DNA from: Phallusia fumigata
Lineage: Eukaryota; Chordata; Ascidiacea; Phlebobranchia; Ascidiidae
NCBI GenBank assembly: GCA_008931825.1
Contig: QXVZ01008373.1
Location: 62,001 to 126,000 of the forward strand
Direction of reading: 5' to 3'
DNA: 64,000 nt
Positions 1 to 13,400 of this stretch are shown piece by piece. The notes under the pieces are model-generated. The model was not told the origin of the DNA. It did not search any database and worked only from the letters and a program-made list of their open reading frames with translations. Both the position numbers and the translations under genes were made by a program. Numbering within the stretch: the first letter of the stretch is position 1; the number at the start of each line of letters is the position of its first letter.

Positions 1-2084
1 CGCGAATTCTAGATGTTTTCCTTGTACAAAATATTTAAAATTAAATTATGGAAATCACCATAGCACAAGATAATTCCTCATTGATTTGCTGGGTTGTACC
101 GAAGGCCGTTTTTGAAACCAGTTGATCTTGTTTAACATGTCTTCGTATCTATCACCAAACTTTAGTTTGTGGTTGTGCCTAAACAGGACATCAAACCTGT
201 TACGTGTTTATTTAGTCAAGCTCACTCAACCATAACATCCGCTATGTTACGTTTCTCCCGATGACGTAGCTACTTATGAACCAGGTCGTGCAGAGGATTT
301 GAACACCAAAGGAAGAGAAACAACAAGCTTACCTAAAAGGCGCCCAACAAACAATACACAAACGGCTTTTTACTATAAGTTACAGACACAGCGCCGTTCA
401 CCAAAAGCGTGTTTACCAACAAGCGTTGTGCAGCAAACCGCGACTAAAATTGCTAAAAGCTTTACCCTACAAAATTACAAAAAGGCGTTTGTCGCTGTTT
501 CTAAACTCCTTTCTTACGGGTTAGTACAACACCGTGCTATTGTTGAATGGTAAATCCGTTTTCTAGCAACGCTTTTGAAGACAAACAAATCCGAACCGAT
601 ATGTCGTATACGTGACGTAAAACTAGGCGATAATAACGTCATTGCGTCGATGACTTACATCATTTATGGTCCAGGGGTGCAGATTTATGTGTATTTCTGA
701 AAAGAAGTTGTAACGCTGTAGTTGTGTGGTCCCCGAATATATAGTTAAACGCCGGGTTCTAGTGAAAACATTTCCACGGCGCCCCGATGTCTCATCCAGC
801 ATGTTTGCATAGCAGTAAATGTGAGATGAGGGGAGTGTTGAATCATATGAGTGTCAGTATCATTTTAGCAATTTCTCCCGCTTTTTTTCTCGATTTATTG
901 CGTGCTACGGATTTTATTTTACTGAGTTTGCATGAAACAAACCCGTCTTGGCCCGAGTTAATGCTGGAAAACTCTTCACTTGTCTTCGTTTAGTGCAGAT
1001 TTTACACAAACGATTCAAATTATTGTGTAAAAATTGTTGTTAAAAATAACGAGCAGCAATTTAATTTCCTGTTGCAAATAAATAAACTCACCAACTCTAG
1101 GCAACAACACTTTGAAACGCCAAGTAAACAAGTATGTTGCTTTGGCAAACACGCCACAAATTGCTGCCACAGATTACTGAGAGCATTAAACTTGACGTCA
1201 CCAGTGTTTTTGGCCTACGTCATTAAGTTTACCGACTCGTTGAACTTCAAACTATAATTTGTGATAGTTTGCGAAAACCTTGAGCAGGTGTTGCTTTAAA
1301 AAATCGTTCAGCCGCACGGTTAACTCCACAAAGCTCGTTAAACAACTTGCTCTCATTGACGTGTGTACTTTTTCCTTCAGCACACCATGAACGTACAAAA
1401 CTCCCTCATGATTTTTTATGTAAGTTCGCGCGCACGAACATAATTGAAAAGTAATACGCCACAAAATTAACATTTTCCTGTGGGTACTTGTCCATGTTTG
1501 CCAAGCGTGTGCAATCATTTTGCTGACATCGTAAACTTTCTTTCCATTGCCCATAACTTCTTTGCTTATAAAGAACCCATTGTGACGTGTCGAGCACAGT
1601 TTTGGTGACGTTTTTCGCTTTAGAATTTCGGGTTGGTGCTTTAGGTAATCTGAGGTTTTCAATTATGCGCACAAGAGAGTGTTTTGTGTTTGCATAAGAT
1701 GAGCACGTGCGAATAAAGGGAGTACAACGGACGAAGTGTTAGACACGTCCAACCTATTGTTCAGGGGTTCTGCTGTTACAAATACTTAAGCGCTTAATCT
1801 TTTAAAACGGCAACTGGAGAACACGTTGAAATTTTATCATACACGTAAACTGGTACACGAAAATTGTTTTTTTTAACAGGGAATTTGTGGGGTTGTTTTC
1901 CGTTCAGCCGTAATTTAATAAGAATTTTTTCTTTAGTAGCTTTACTGAAATCGAGTAGTTTCCTTGCATCAACCTTTGTAAGTCGGGTTGTTTGATGTCA
2001 GCAGGTGTGATTTAAAAGAGTCTTCGCCAAGCCGATGCTTTGCTTTCGTCAATTTCCCGCGTGTAGTAAGCAATTTTTTTCCAG
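1..2084. other. No gene assigned; upstream of the VWC/TSP1 gene
   Basis: The first recognisable exon of the VWC/TSP1 gene starts at 2085 in mid-protein (phase 1), so at least one earlier exon, with the signal peptide, must lie here or beyond the window. A short open stretch around 847-910 reads as a hydrophobic peptide beginning MSVSII and could be a leader. No good splice donor in the right phase follows it, so I do not call it. The other open frames here are short and have no recognisable content. Confidence 0.5.
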
Positions 2085-5000
2085 CGCAAGAGTGTGAACA
2101 AGGTTCACTTGCCGATGACAGCCAGGTGACATGGCACAACGAAGACTGCCACACATGCCGCTGCCAAGGTGCCACTGCCGTCTGCCAGCCGGAAACCTGT
2201 CCAAGCTTAGACTGCCAACACCCGGTGACGGTCGAAAACGAATGCTGCCCGATGTGTCCAGGTAATTATCGATATAATACTTGCTGTTTTGAAGAGGGCA
2301 CATATGTATGTGTTAAATTACTTGCCTGGATGGCGTTGTCATTATCTGTTGGATGAAAAGCCCCGCTGGTCTTCCAAATATTTTTGTTTCTGGTGTCTTT
2401 ACGACCGAAGGTGGTCCTGTCATAGGATTGGGGTCGGGTATACGTATTTATGTATTTACTTTAAATCAAATCAAACCTAATACTTGTTTTCATCTCCGCA
2501 GACCAAGTCTGCAAAGCAGCCGATGGTCGCTTTTTCGCTGAGGGTGCTGATTGGCATTTAGACGACTGTACATTCTGTGAGTGCAAGCAGGGACGTGTAC
2601 TCTGCTCCATCGAAGACTGTGAATTCAAATCCTGCAAAACACCCCACAAAGGTATGCTATGACGTCACAATGTTTGCCCGCGCTTACGTCGCAACGACGA
2701 TGCTCGCGAGGTTTTTGTATGCCCGCGACCGATTTATAGGCGGTTTTGTTTGTTGAACGTGGTAAAGCAACGTCAATTGGTTTTGGGAGAAGATGTGGGT
2801 TCTGTAGAATCGCGTTCGAAAAATATTTTTGCCTTTGTTGTCTTTGAATGCGAAACGTCGTTGATATACAATTCGAATCTAACTCGCTTAACTGTTTTAA
2901 TCTGGGAACAACATAAAGCTCGTTTAGGAGACCAAATAAATACAGGCTAAATAACGGATGTCAATTTTTAAACCATGTTTCACTTGTTTATGAAAATGGG
3001 TTTCTAAACTATATGTTTTTTATTTTAAATTCTATTATATTATATCATGAAAAACAGAATTTTACGGTTAAATTCATTGAAAATAAGTACAGGTTTATTG
3101 TGCAAGGTTAACACAACATTATCAGCGCCATACAAAACAATTCCAACCTCTACTGAAAATACCGTTTTCCGGGCAATGTTATTTCAAGACCACTCACATA
3201 ATATACTCGGTACACAGCACATTGTCTGTGATTTATTTGACACGTTTACGCCCACCTTCTTAATCTCTAGGAAGAATCCTTAAATCCTTTATTTCCGCTG
3301 GGTTTGGGTGTAAACGTTTTCGTGACGAAAAATGCATTATCGCAACTTTTAAAAAGGAAATTTAACAAATATATGTATTTTTTCGCATAAATAATGCTTA
3401 AGCTGGTTTGTGTACACATTACATGTAGAACCTTGTACACGGCTTTCTGAGCAAAGCTTGCTTCGAACTCGCTTTAATTTTAAGCGTTGCTTTTGTGGCA
3501 AACCATAATTTTAACGTCACTTTATTAGTCGTCGTTTTTCAGGTAATGCGATTAAGTTTAAACACACAAACAGATTATGATTCGCAGGTCTAAGTTGGTT
3601 TCCTCCAAATATGGTCATGCCGAACACCTTCCGTCGTAAAGTGCTCGCCGAATTTAGTTACATGTTTTATTAACTAGATGAATACTCAAATATGGTAAAG
3701 TTGAAAAAGGTGTAAACATAGCGTTAGTTCAATAAACGGCAATTTATCTTGATAATATTGCTTGGCCTAAAATGTACCGAGCAAGTATTAATATAGCTTA
3801 AGGCTGTGGTACAATCTCTTTCACTTTTATTTCCTGTGACGCAAACGTGCTAATTTTTAAGAGTTACTTACAAGTACTTCATATTATCGCCCACATTGGT
3901 ATTTAAACTGCTGTTGAAATATTGTGAACCCTTAATTAAAAAGATTATTTCGAGTCGAACAGGCTTGGTAACGCTGTTTACATGGAAGTTTGAAAAGAAT
4001 TTCGAGCAAGCTTCGTGCATTCATTCGTGACTTAACTCTTTTAAGTACGCACGTTTACAACTGTTATCAGGTATGCACAAACCTAAGGATTTGACAGCAC
4101 AAAGTTAGTTTAAAACTCACTTTTACTCTCCATGCGGTTAGTGTCAGTGTCCTCGAGCCCACACACATATTAAATCAAGGAAGTAATTTATAAACGCATA
4201 TAAATCAACTCTGCTTAGAGGTTACACATTTCGATTGCATATCATATACGACTTAACTTAAACACCGGTGTCCATTCACACCATACACTCACACACTTCA
4301 CTCATTAAGTGCCTCCACTTGAAACTGCTGCAATTGCCAAATACCTTTGACCTTTCTTTATTCCACACTCATCAAACATATGCCACTATTTAAGTTGTGA
4401 AGTAGTTTTAAAATCGACCAATATTTGCAATAGTGTTAAGTTCAGACAGAATTGGTCCGCACAAGTGTATGGAACATATATTTTACGTTTATTGGCATCG
4501 TCAGATCCGTAAGAATACCACAAAAAAATGAAATCAAATAAATTTTTACAATGGATCGTTGGCACTAATAATTGCAGGTTTAAACGTTGTTTGAGATCGA
4601 GTTCTACGACAACAGTATTGAGCATAACGATAAACTTGGCCCCACAGTTAATCCCCGTATTTTTTCGACAGTTCCCGGCCGATGTTGTCCGGTTTGTCCT
4701 GATACATCTTGTTACGAAAACAACGGGATGAATCACACAGCTGGAACAGTTTGGAAGGAAGGTGAGTTTTAGATTTATCAAGGGACAAAAAATAGCTTAA
4801 CTTGGCCTGGATAATCTTTTGCCTTGGAGGAATTTTTCACCTGATGTGTGCTTGTGTGCGCAGAAGGTCAAAAGGTAAAAAATTTAACCCTGATTTGCAA
4901 AAAGAGCCATTTTCCCTAAACCCACTCATGGTGTACCGAATTGACTAAAAATCTTTGTCTTATCCAAGTGGAACCCAATAGGTTCACCAAAAAAATCACA

Positions 5001-8000
5001 AAGAAAAATGTCAAGCCAATTTGCATTTGGCGTTTGTTTCGCGTTCTTTATTTGACGAATATTTGAAAAACGTGACGGATAACTTGGCATGTATATTTCC
5101 ATCAACAGTTTAACAGTGAGAAATTCGCCTCATAATCTTGTCTAGTCGGCACTGAGTAATCATCGCCCGAGGCTTATTCAATAGGGGAGAAATGCGTTAA
5201 GTGATAGGTCAGTGATCGAATAAAGAGTAAACCCAAAGCCAAATAGAAGATAACGCCAGTTTTAGGGTTTGTCTGAGTAAACTTCATCGGGTTCACAGGC
5301 GCCGGGTGTTGTCATGTTACAAATGGACCGTTTGCTCGTTCTCGGATAGTTATACAACCCAAGGCGAAACAGCATCTGACTGGTCTGTACTAATGCTGAA
5401 TCAAGCTATCTGTTTCATCAGCTGGCATGCGTTTTCTAATTTCGGCATTTTAGCTTTTGTAACTCAAATTTCAAAAGAACACCCAACACTCACTGGACTA
5501 GAGCTGTGTCGCTTAAGGTTGTTTTGGCAAAACTCAAAAGGGAAAGACTGGATTTGAACTCTCAACCACTTAAACTATGCAAGCCGACCGTAGTCGCAAT
5601 TCAGGCGTCCGTTAAATTAACTTTAAAAGTTGATCGCAAAATTTAACATAACCGTATTTTGTTACAGGTGTCTGCACCCACTGCTATTGCGGCAACGGTG
5701 AAAAGCTTTGTGCTGAGGAAAAATGCCCGCATATCAACTGCACGAATCCTTATCAACCTGAAGGCCAGTGCTGCTTCAAATGTCCAGGTGGGTTAATGTA
5801 CTGTGTATGCGTCACATCAAGGATAACAAAATATTGCTTTGGCTTAAATCGACAGGTGATGTTTACTACGTTTTCAAGGCCATATATAGTCCCGCCATTC
5901 TTTGGTCGCATATTCATTTTGACTCAACATAAATTTTAGTAAGAAGTAAACCATTTTTAGTAACGGTTGACCGTATAATGCGTGCCCGTTAACTCACTTT
6001 AGACGTGAGTTATATTGTTGTTTGGCCTTTTTTAATCCGTCGTTACGTTTTGATCAGATGTTAAAATTAAACCAGTTCCAGTTGTAGTCTTGTCCCGACT
6101 GACTGCACGAAGTTCGCTCCGAGCTCGCTTCGTGCGTGAACAGAACAGTGTCATTTAATCTCGATTTTACTCGTTGCAAAGATCTATCTTCTTACAGATG
6201 CCATCGAATGTGTAGTCTCTACGTGGGGTGATTGGGGAGAATGCCCTATACAAGAGTGTGGAGGCGGAATGAGAAGAAGGTACAGAAGTGTGGTGATTCC
6301 CCCAAGAAAAGGGGGTGCTTTCTGCCCCCACATGAGTGAAGCACAACTTTGTCCGAGAACGCCATGCAACGGTAAAAATTGCTATTTGTTGCTGTTTTTC
6401 TTATGTTTTACCTTGTTGGGCAAGTTGCCGTTTGGCTGACACGTTTTTTGTCAATTGTTTGAAAATATAGATGTCGGTAACAATTTAAGAGTAACCAAAT
6501 TGGTTTTGCTGAGTTACCCTATAAGACGGTGTAATTTGGACTATCGTAAAAAATATATCTTGCATCCGCCAGACTTTACGCGAGCCCGTTATTCTTCTCC
6601 AACGTACGTTATCATTACGGGACGGATTTTGGGCATTTGAAACGGGTAAAAGGTTTTAACAACGCGCTCCATATGACTGAAATGCTTCCTTCCAATTCAA
6701 CGTATGTTACACTATTACACCCGCCCTCTTCCTTTCCTCTCAGATATTCCTGTTTGTCCCGTCACTGACTGGAGTCCGTGGAGTCACTGTACCTCGACTT
6801 GTGGCAACGGACGTCGTATGCGAATGCGCAAAGAGACCAAGGTCACCAAAGCCACGATGACGTCACTGATCGACTGCTCGCAAACTCATATGCAGGAAAG
6901 CATGAGATGTTACACGGGAACGTGTAATATTGCACCGCGCTCATTGATATCGAGTAAGTGTTTGATATATATATTTGGCTTGATTGTAGTGGGAAAGCGA
7001 CGGGGCTGGATTGGAGTTTGGCCTCTTTTCAGCAATTATGTCAGGGTCCTTTTTTGTCACTAAAATGTTGCAGTTGACTTCATGAAGTTAGTCAAAGCCC
7101 AATTCGAGATTTTAATAAAAAATATGGCAAGAGTTATCAGCCCAAAGCATGTTCTTCATTTGCAACATACACTGCACGAAGGGCTTGCTGCGCTTGGGTG
7201 AATGTTTGCACTTCTGCCCAAGCATAGCTTCGCAGGTGATAACACCACAGTGAGCTTACCGAAATCAGACAGGGTGATCTTGACACATGACTAAAGCCGT
7301 TATGGGTCAATAACCCCATCCCCCACCTTTTCTATGCCCATTAGCGCCTTGGCAGGTCATCAATTAAAAAGGATGAAGAAAACAGCATTGTGATTTATTT
7401 AAAAAAGAATAAAAGAGAATTTGGATTCGAAATATACGAAGGTTATATAGTGTTTACAGAAAAAAATTATTAGGCCAATATTTCTAAACATGTTTCAAGT
7501 CATCAACAGCGCTAATTGGGGGGGGAAAACCCAATTGAATATAGCCTACTGTGATATTGCCTATTAGTATTGCTAAATGATCAGAACACAGCGTAGTGGG
7601 GGTCAGGAGTCGCCTAATGATAATTGGTAAATTTGTTTTCAGCTAACGAACCTGCAAATACCAATCATTGTCAAGACTTAGCCTGGTCAGCTTGGAGCAA
7701 ATGTTCGTCGTTATGCGGCCGTGGCAACCGAATACGTCAACAGATACCAGCTAATACGTCATCAAAACATGGGGAGCGATGCCACTTGCTGCAGATGGTG
7801 AAAAAATGCCACGGGCGTAATTGTAGCTGTAAGTTTGATTTCATTTCCAACCGTTTGCTTTTATTTCAGTCGTGCTGCAAAAAAAACTAAAACCAACATA
7901 TTTGTTTTTTCATTAGCTGGTGTCAACTGCAAAGTGACCGCTTGGAGCGCATGGACACCGTGTACCGCCACTTGCGGCGACGAAGCGCAGAGGAGCAAGC

Positions 8001-8701
8001 AGCGATTTGTTAAACGCCCTCCATCCCGGGACGGAAAAGCTTGTCCCAAACTGAAAGTTTCAAAGTCTTGTCGGTTGCCACCTTGCACAAAACCAATGTT
8101 TCCAAGTAAGTCGTTTTTCTGTTGGCTCAGGTGACATTCTTGAATTAAAGATGGAGATTTAAATCGTCGAAATAAAAACGTAAGATCAGCAGAAAAAGTT
8201 CACCACGCCTGAAAATTACGTTTAGTTTGCTTGGTTGTACATTGGCACTTTAACACTCATTTAACCAATGCGAAAACAAATATTTTGCTAGGTGACATGG
8301 AAGTAAAACTTCACAACTTAAAAAAACGTCATGGAATATTGAAAATTAGCGGCGCAGTTGGTAGTAATGATGGTAAAACGCAGTCACCGAGTTATTAAAT
8401 CAAAATGAACCAATCCGCCGTATGGCTGATTAATTTTTGGCATATCGTAACCATGGTGTTGTGCTAACAAACGATAAATTTATGACTTGTTATTGTTTTA
8501 GTCTTCCATGGAGATGAGGAATGCGTGTCCGACGACGGTCAGACACACTACGCTGAGAACGAAGCCTGGATATCGGAGGATTGCCTGACTTGTCGTTGTG
8601 TCAACTCAATGAAGCAATGCGGGCTGGACTGCTCTAAGCTTGGATGCGAAGATCCTGGGAACTATGATCGAGGATGTTGCAGTTTGTGTGTTACAGATTA
8701 A
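2085..8701 (+). CDS. Secreted VWC / thrombospondin type 1 repeat protein (5' incomplete)
   Basis: Nine exons are visible: 2085-2261, 2502-2651, 4578-4761, 5668-5787, 6198-6371, 6744-6953, 7643-7828, 7917-8105 and 8502-8701 (stop TAA). All junctions are GT..AG and all introns are phase 1, typical of shuffled extracellular modules. The order is three von Willebrand factor C domains (the second and third each split by an intron, with motifs such as CHTCRC, CCPMCPG, CCPVCPD and CCFKCPG), four TSP1 repeats (one per exon, with WGDWGEC, WSPWSHC, WSAWSKC and WSAWTPC cores), then a final VWC ending CCSLCVTD. By family the protein should be extracellular, binding matrix or BMP/TGF-beta type ligands. 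The third exon carries one apparent extra T near 4590-4592 that breaks an otherwise perfect phase-1 frame. The 5' end with the signal peptide is missing. I do not recognise a one-to-one vertebrate orthologue; relatives include chordin-like, thrombospondin and SCO-spondin proteins. Confidence 0.85.
5541..5585 (-). repeat. tRNA-derived (SINE-like) fragment in an intron
   Basis: Read on the minus strand this holds a Pol III A-box-like run (TAGTTTAAGTGG) followed after a few bases by a B-box-like run (GTTCAAATCC). The two boxes are much closer than in a working tRNA, so this is a deleted tRNA-derived repeat and not a tRNA gene. It lies in the intron between exons 3 and 4 of the VWC/TSP1 gene. Confidence 0.4.
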
Positions 8702-10406
8702 AGCGGAAATTGACCAACATACGGACAGTTGTGGACAGTTCCTTTTTGGGGGCGCCTTTCGCACGACTTTGAATGCTTAGTAGGATTCAAAGAAATGCAT
8801 TTTAAAAAACTCGTTGCCTGGATGAAGCTCGCATAAAAATAGATTTAGGCCTGTTTACTCGTGTATTGGGCACGCAAGGTTGCACGGAAAACTTTGTGAC
8901 GAATTTGTGTGCGTAACAGCGCAAAACGTAACAAATTTTCGTAAAGTAAGTCTTACGTCAATTAACACCGGCTTCGTGTTAAAAATTTAAAGAAAATAAA
9001 TCATGTTAGCACTTGTTTTAGCCACTGCCATTACTGGTCAGTTTTTTAGAAACTTTAAGAGCTCGAAAGCTTTAGGCCATTTGTGTGTGTGTACAAACTG
9101 TTCTAAGTACAACAATATCACGTTTCTAAATGGTTAAGGGTATTTCACCCAAACTAATTTATACTTTATTTGTGTTTTCTTGCATTTCCTTGCATAAATG
9201 TAAAATATCATACTGTGCATGATTGGCATGTACCAAATATGTTCCATTTGCGTTCGTAGTTCAAACTAAAGGAGCTGGCCTCCTCATGTTTTCTCAAACG
9301 CTGTACGGTGGCGCCGTCAATGGTTCTTTGGCACCCCTACTTCTTGGCAAAAAGTTGTTATTCCCCTATAAATAACGACTGACATGCTCACTTAGTACCG
9401 TGCCACGAGATTTCCTTCAAAATAAATCTTACATATTTTCTCCCCAGCATAGTGCTAATCCCAACGTATTTTGTTTTTTAATGAAGCCACTATATATTCT
9501 GGCTGAAGTGTATATTGTTATGTATGATTACCAAACCATGTAAAGACGTCTTTTCTTTTATATGCTCCCACGATGGGCAGTTTTAATGTTTTTAAATAAA
9601 CTTGATTTTTTTTTCTTACGTTTCACCACCTTGCTGTGTTCTACATGTACAGGTGATTGTTTACAAATGTTTCATTCAATAACCCGTCGTTGTATTTTAA
9701 TAAGTGCGCGCATATTTTGTTCCAAAGATAGAGGTATTTATTTCCTGCTGTTGAATAAAGACGCGCTTTGCATATGATTGTTTGATTTATTTCAGGCAAA
9801 ACTGTATACATTACACTGTTACTTGGGATGTCTTATTGCGTAGAATAAGATTCAATTTGAAAAAAACAACTTAAGTTTCCTTGTGGTGATAAGCAACCGC
9901 CTTTATACGCACATAGTTTGTGATTGAATTCAACCACTACAGATTCCATGTTTACTTTAATAAAACCCCCATAAAATAGCCACAGACAAGTATTTGGAAA
10001 ATAGGTTGTCATAAAATACTCTGGCTAGTTATGGTGGATTTTAATTAAGCCATTTCGTTTCTAGAATACATCTCCTGTCTGAAAGGTGGGGTATTTTACC
10101 GCAAGGTGTTTACCCTTAATTCCCAACTGCCTCAGAAATAATTTTACTTAACCGTCTGGAGTACATAAATGATGCAAAAACAAGTTTTAACTTCCTTTTT
10201 TGTGTTAAAAATTGATCAAGCAAAATATGTCCATTCTTGGTTTAATTTCAAAATTTCAGGTTTTTGATTTGAATGGTATATTTAAACAACAAATTACCGT
10301 ACTACATTTACTCGGTCAAAGTATTACTTTTAAAGCTGCTGATGTTGACAATTAAACCTTTTTAGAAGCAAACTTTTGAAACAAACAATTGCAGTCAGTT
10401 AAAAAC
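8702..10406. other. Intergenic; 3' UTR then ECI2 upstream region
   Basis: AT-rich and without any recognisable coding content. The first part is probably the 3' UTR of the VWC/TSP1 gene; the last few hundred bases should hold the ECI2 promoter. No clear TATA box was seen. Confidence 0.5.
8995..9000 (+). terminator. Polyadenylation signal AATAAA of the VWC/TSP1 gene
   Basis: This is a canonical AATAAA about 295 bases after the stop codon at 8701, the first such signal downstream. It is the probable 3' end signal of the VWC/TSP1 transcript. The cleavage site itself cannot be read from the sequence. Confidence 0.45.
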
Positions 10407-13400
10407 ATGGCTGGAATACTTAGGAACTCGGCTTCTCTTTTCTTGTCCCGCCAAGTAAACAGGTACTTGCAAAGCATTTGTCGATTTACCCATGTAGAAT
10501 GTTGCAAAAGCAAATTTTGCTAAAATTTCGCATGCATTCTAAAAGTTAAGTGCACATTTCATTATGCTTTAAAACAAATAATTTGTTTATGAATTCTGTA
10601 CATTTTACAAAGTGCTAGGAAGAAAATATTTGTAAATGAAAATTTGGACTATTACCTTAGCAATGGTGTTAGGCCTTGTGTTAAACATACTGAAAAAGTC
10701 TTAAGTAAGTATTGACCTTATGTATGGCTTTAATGTTTGTGCCCTGAAAAAATGCTTTGTTTAGGCTGTAAATTGGCTAAACTATTTATTTTTGACATTG
10801 AACTGACTAATTGTGTTTCAAATAATGACCTTGACACACTGGCGCCCACTTACGGGGAGGCCGGGAGGCGCCGCCTCCCCGTATTTTTGAGGTTTTGTTA
10901 ATCCAACCCACAATAAAAACTTTTACGTTGGTCCATTCGATTTTGAGCACATGTTCCATGTTTCAACTTTGTCTTACCAGCATATTAATATACAAGTACA
11001 GCGGCTCACAAACACATAGCATCATAAACTTAAACCCCAGTGTTAACATTTACATGTTTACATTCGCATGTAACAAAAGCACAACAATATGAGAAAGGTT
11101 TGTCAACAACAAACAAAAAACATTATCGCCGAGTCCCCTCGCTCTATTTTATCTGTTATTTACGATATTATATCCTTTATTGAAAGAGAGAAAACCCTTA
11201 TTGTTTTTTGTTGGTCGGGTCAAACACCTGACAAGCCTGTCATCCAGACAATGCTTTGCAACATAAACACGCAATTCGTAGGTTACCTTGCAGTGACACA
11301 ATCCTTGGTATAGATGATTACTATTGTGACAACATCACTGTGATTACGAATAACGTTAACTACCGATTATGATGGTCTGTAATTCGTGTTTACCAACGTT
11401 TATTACGACACTACAAGTTTAGAAAAAGGGTCACATTGTTACCCATGTGTTTGCTAAAGCACAAGTTCGATTGGTATAAAATGAAATGTTGCGCTTTTAG
11501 CGGGATTGAACTCCTCATTACCGGGCTTTAAATGAGATTGGAGCTGTTTGTAGATGACAAACGTTGACAAGACGCATTTTTGAGCATATTTCGTTCATAT
11601 GCCAGAGCAAAATTTGTTCAAAATTTGTATGTGCCTTTTCCCACCGTGTGATGTAATGCAACGATTCTTGTTACATCACAAAGTAACAAAGTGGTAAGAA
11701 ACGGACAAGTAAAAAGGTACAACTTTATACAGATGGGTTCCTCACTATCTTCAAGAAAACTTTGCACATCGGGCAAAGCATTGCAACTGACGAATTTACT
11801 TTTTTGCTACTATACAACGTAAAAAAGTTCTGCCTCCCCACCGATTTTAGAAAGTGGGCGCCTATGCCTTGACATGTTGTGTTTTTAACTTAATGGTTCT
11901 TATTCACACTAAATGCCTACTCAAAAAAGCAAATGTGGAACAATAAGTCTTTTAAAGGATTTTCTTTGTAGATCTTTAAAGAGCTGTCTGAGTGTTCGAT
12001 GCATGTCTGCTGGCCTTGATGGAGATTTTAATGCAGCCAAGCGAAGGTTAAATACCTTGTCTGAAGAACCAGGAAATGATGTGAAGTTAAGAATATATGC
12101 TTTATTTAAACAGGTTTGTAGTACTAAATGTATACCAAGAAGTTTTAAAATTATACCTGTTGCCAATCTTTTTTGTTGTTTGCAAAAATATGGTATGAAA
12201 AGTTGACCAGATAGAACACAGCTATTGTTGCGATTAATGTGGATTTGCCTCAGCCATCAGGTCAACATTATATCGGACATTATATATTTAACAGGATGTC
12301 TGTGGCATAATGTTTTAAGTCATTTATCCGACCATACTTTATTGGTTATACTCTCACATAAAGCTAACAAATCTAAATGATAAACCGATTCAGTTTTTTA
12401 ATTAAACATTAATTTCTTATTTAGGCAACCATAGGTGAGAATACAACAAAGAAACCTGGTACATTTAACTTTGTGGGACAAGCAAAGTGGACAGCATGGT
12501 CAGGCCTTGGGAAAATGACCCAGGTAAATCTTGACATATGAAGGTGTTGTTGTGCAAACCACTCTGATGTGGTGTGCTAATTTTGCCAGTTTTAAACTAT
12601 AACTTTCTGTGTTCTCTAAATTTTTTTTCAATTTTGCTGTGTGTAAGCTACTTTGAACTCAAACCGACGATGGAACTGACGTTCTAGACAACCTTACTGG
12701 CTACCAAAAAGCCCCAGATTTAATTAGCCCATATAGATAACTTGCTTTTTGTATAGGATGAAGCTAAAGCAGAATATGTGAAATTGGTTGATGAACTGGC
12801 TGGTCAAGAGGCTGCAGAAGAAACATCCAGCAATGAAGCATCAAATTCAGAGTATAAAAATATAATTGTTACCCAAGAGAACAAAATTACTACGATCAAA
12901 CTTAACCGACCAAAAAAGAAAAATGCTCTTACAGTTGAAGTAAGTATTCAATTGTATGCAAGCTGTGTATTGCACTGTCAAAATGGGAAATTAAGATAAA
13001 GGTGTGTGTCAATGTTTTAATGCAAAAATTCGCTTATAATACCAAAAAGACTTGGTGGATAGCAACCAACCTGTGCTGCAAGTGAAGTTGAGTTGAGTTT
13101 ATTTCGCTTGGTGAAAGAAGTTGTGGGTAATAGTTCAGTTTTATTATCTTGTGTTTGCCTGAACAAAAAACTGATGTGGCCAATTCCAACCCAGTGGCAC
13201 TTGATGGGATGCACTAAACTAAAAATTATAAATACTAACAAACCAAACAATTAAAATTGAAAAAAATTCATGCAACTGTGATGGGAAGGTGCTAGAAAGA
13301 AACCCAATGTGTTTAGAATCTGTTCACCAAGGATAAAAATAAATCAAACCAACAGAACAATAAATTGTATCTGTAGTAATCAAACGGTTTCTGATTTACA

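Noticed and set aside
1252-1662. Two overlapping minus-strand open frames of 88-136 codons
   Set aside because: No recognised motifs or homology, and overlapping in different frames. Not enough to call a gene.
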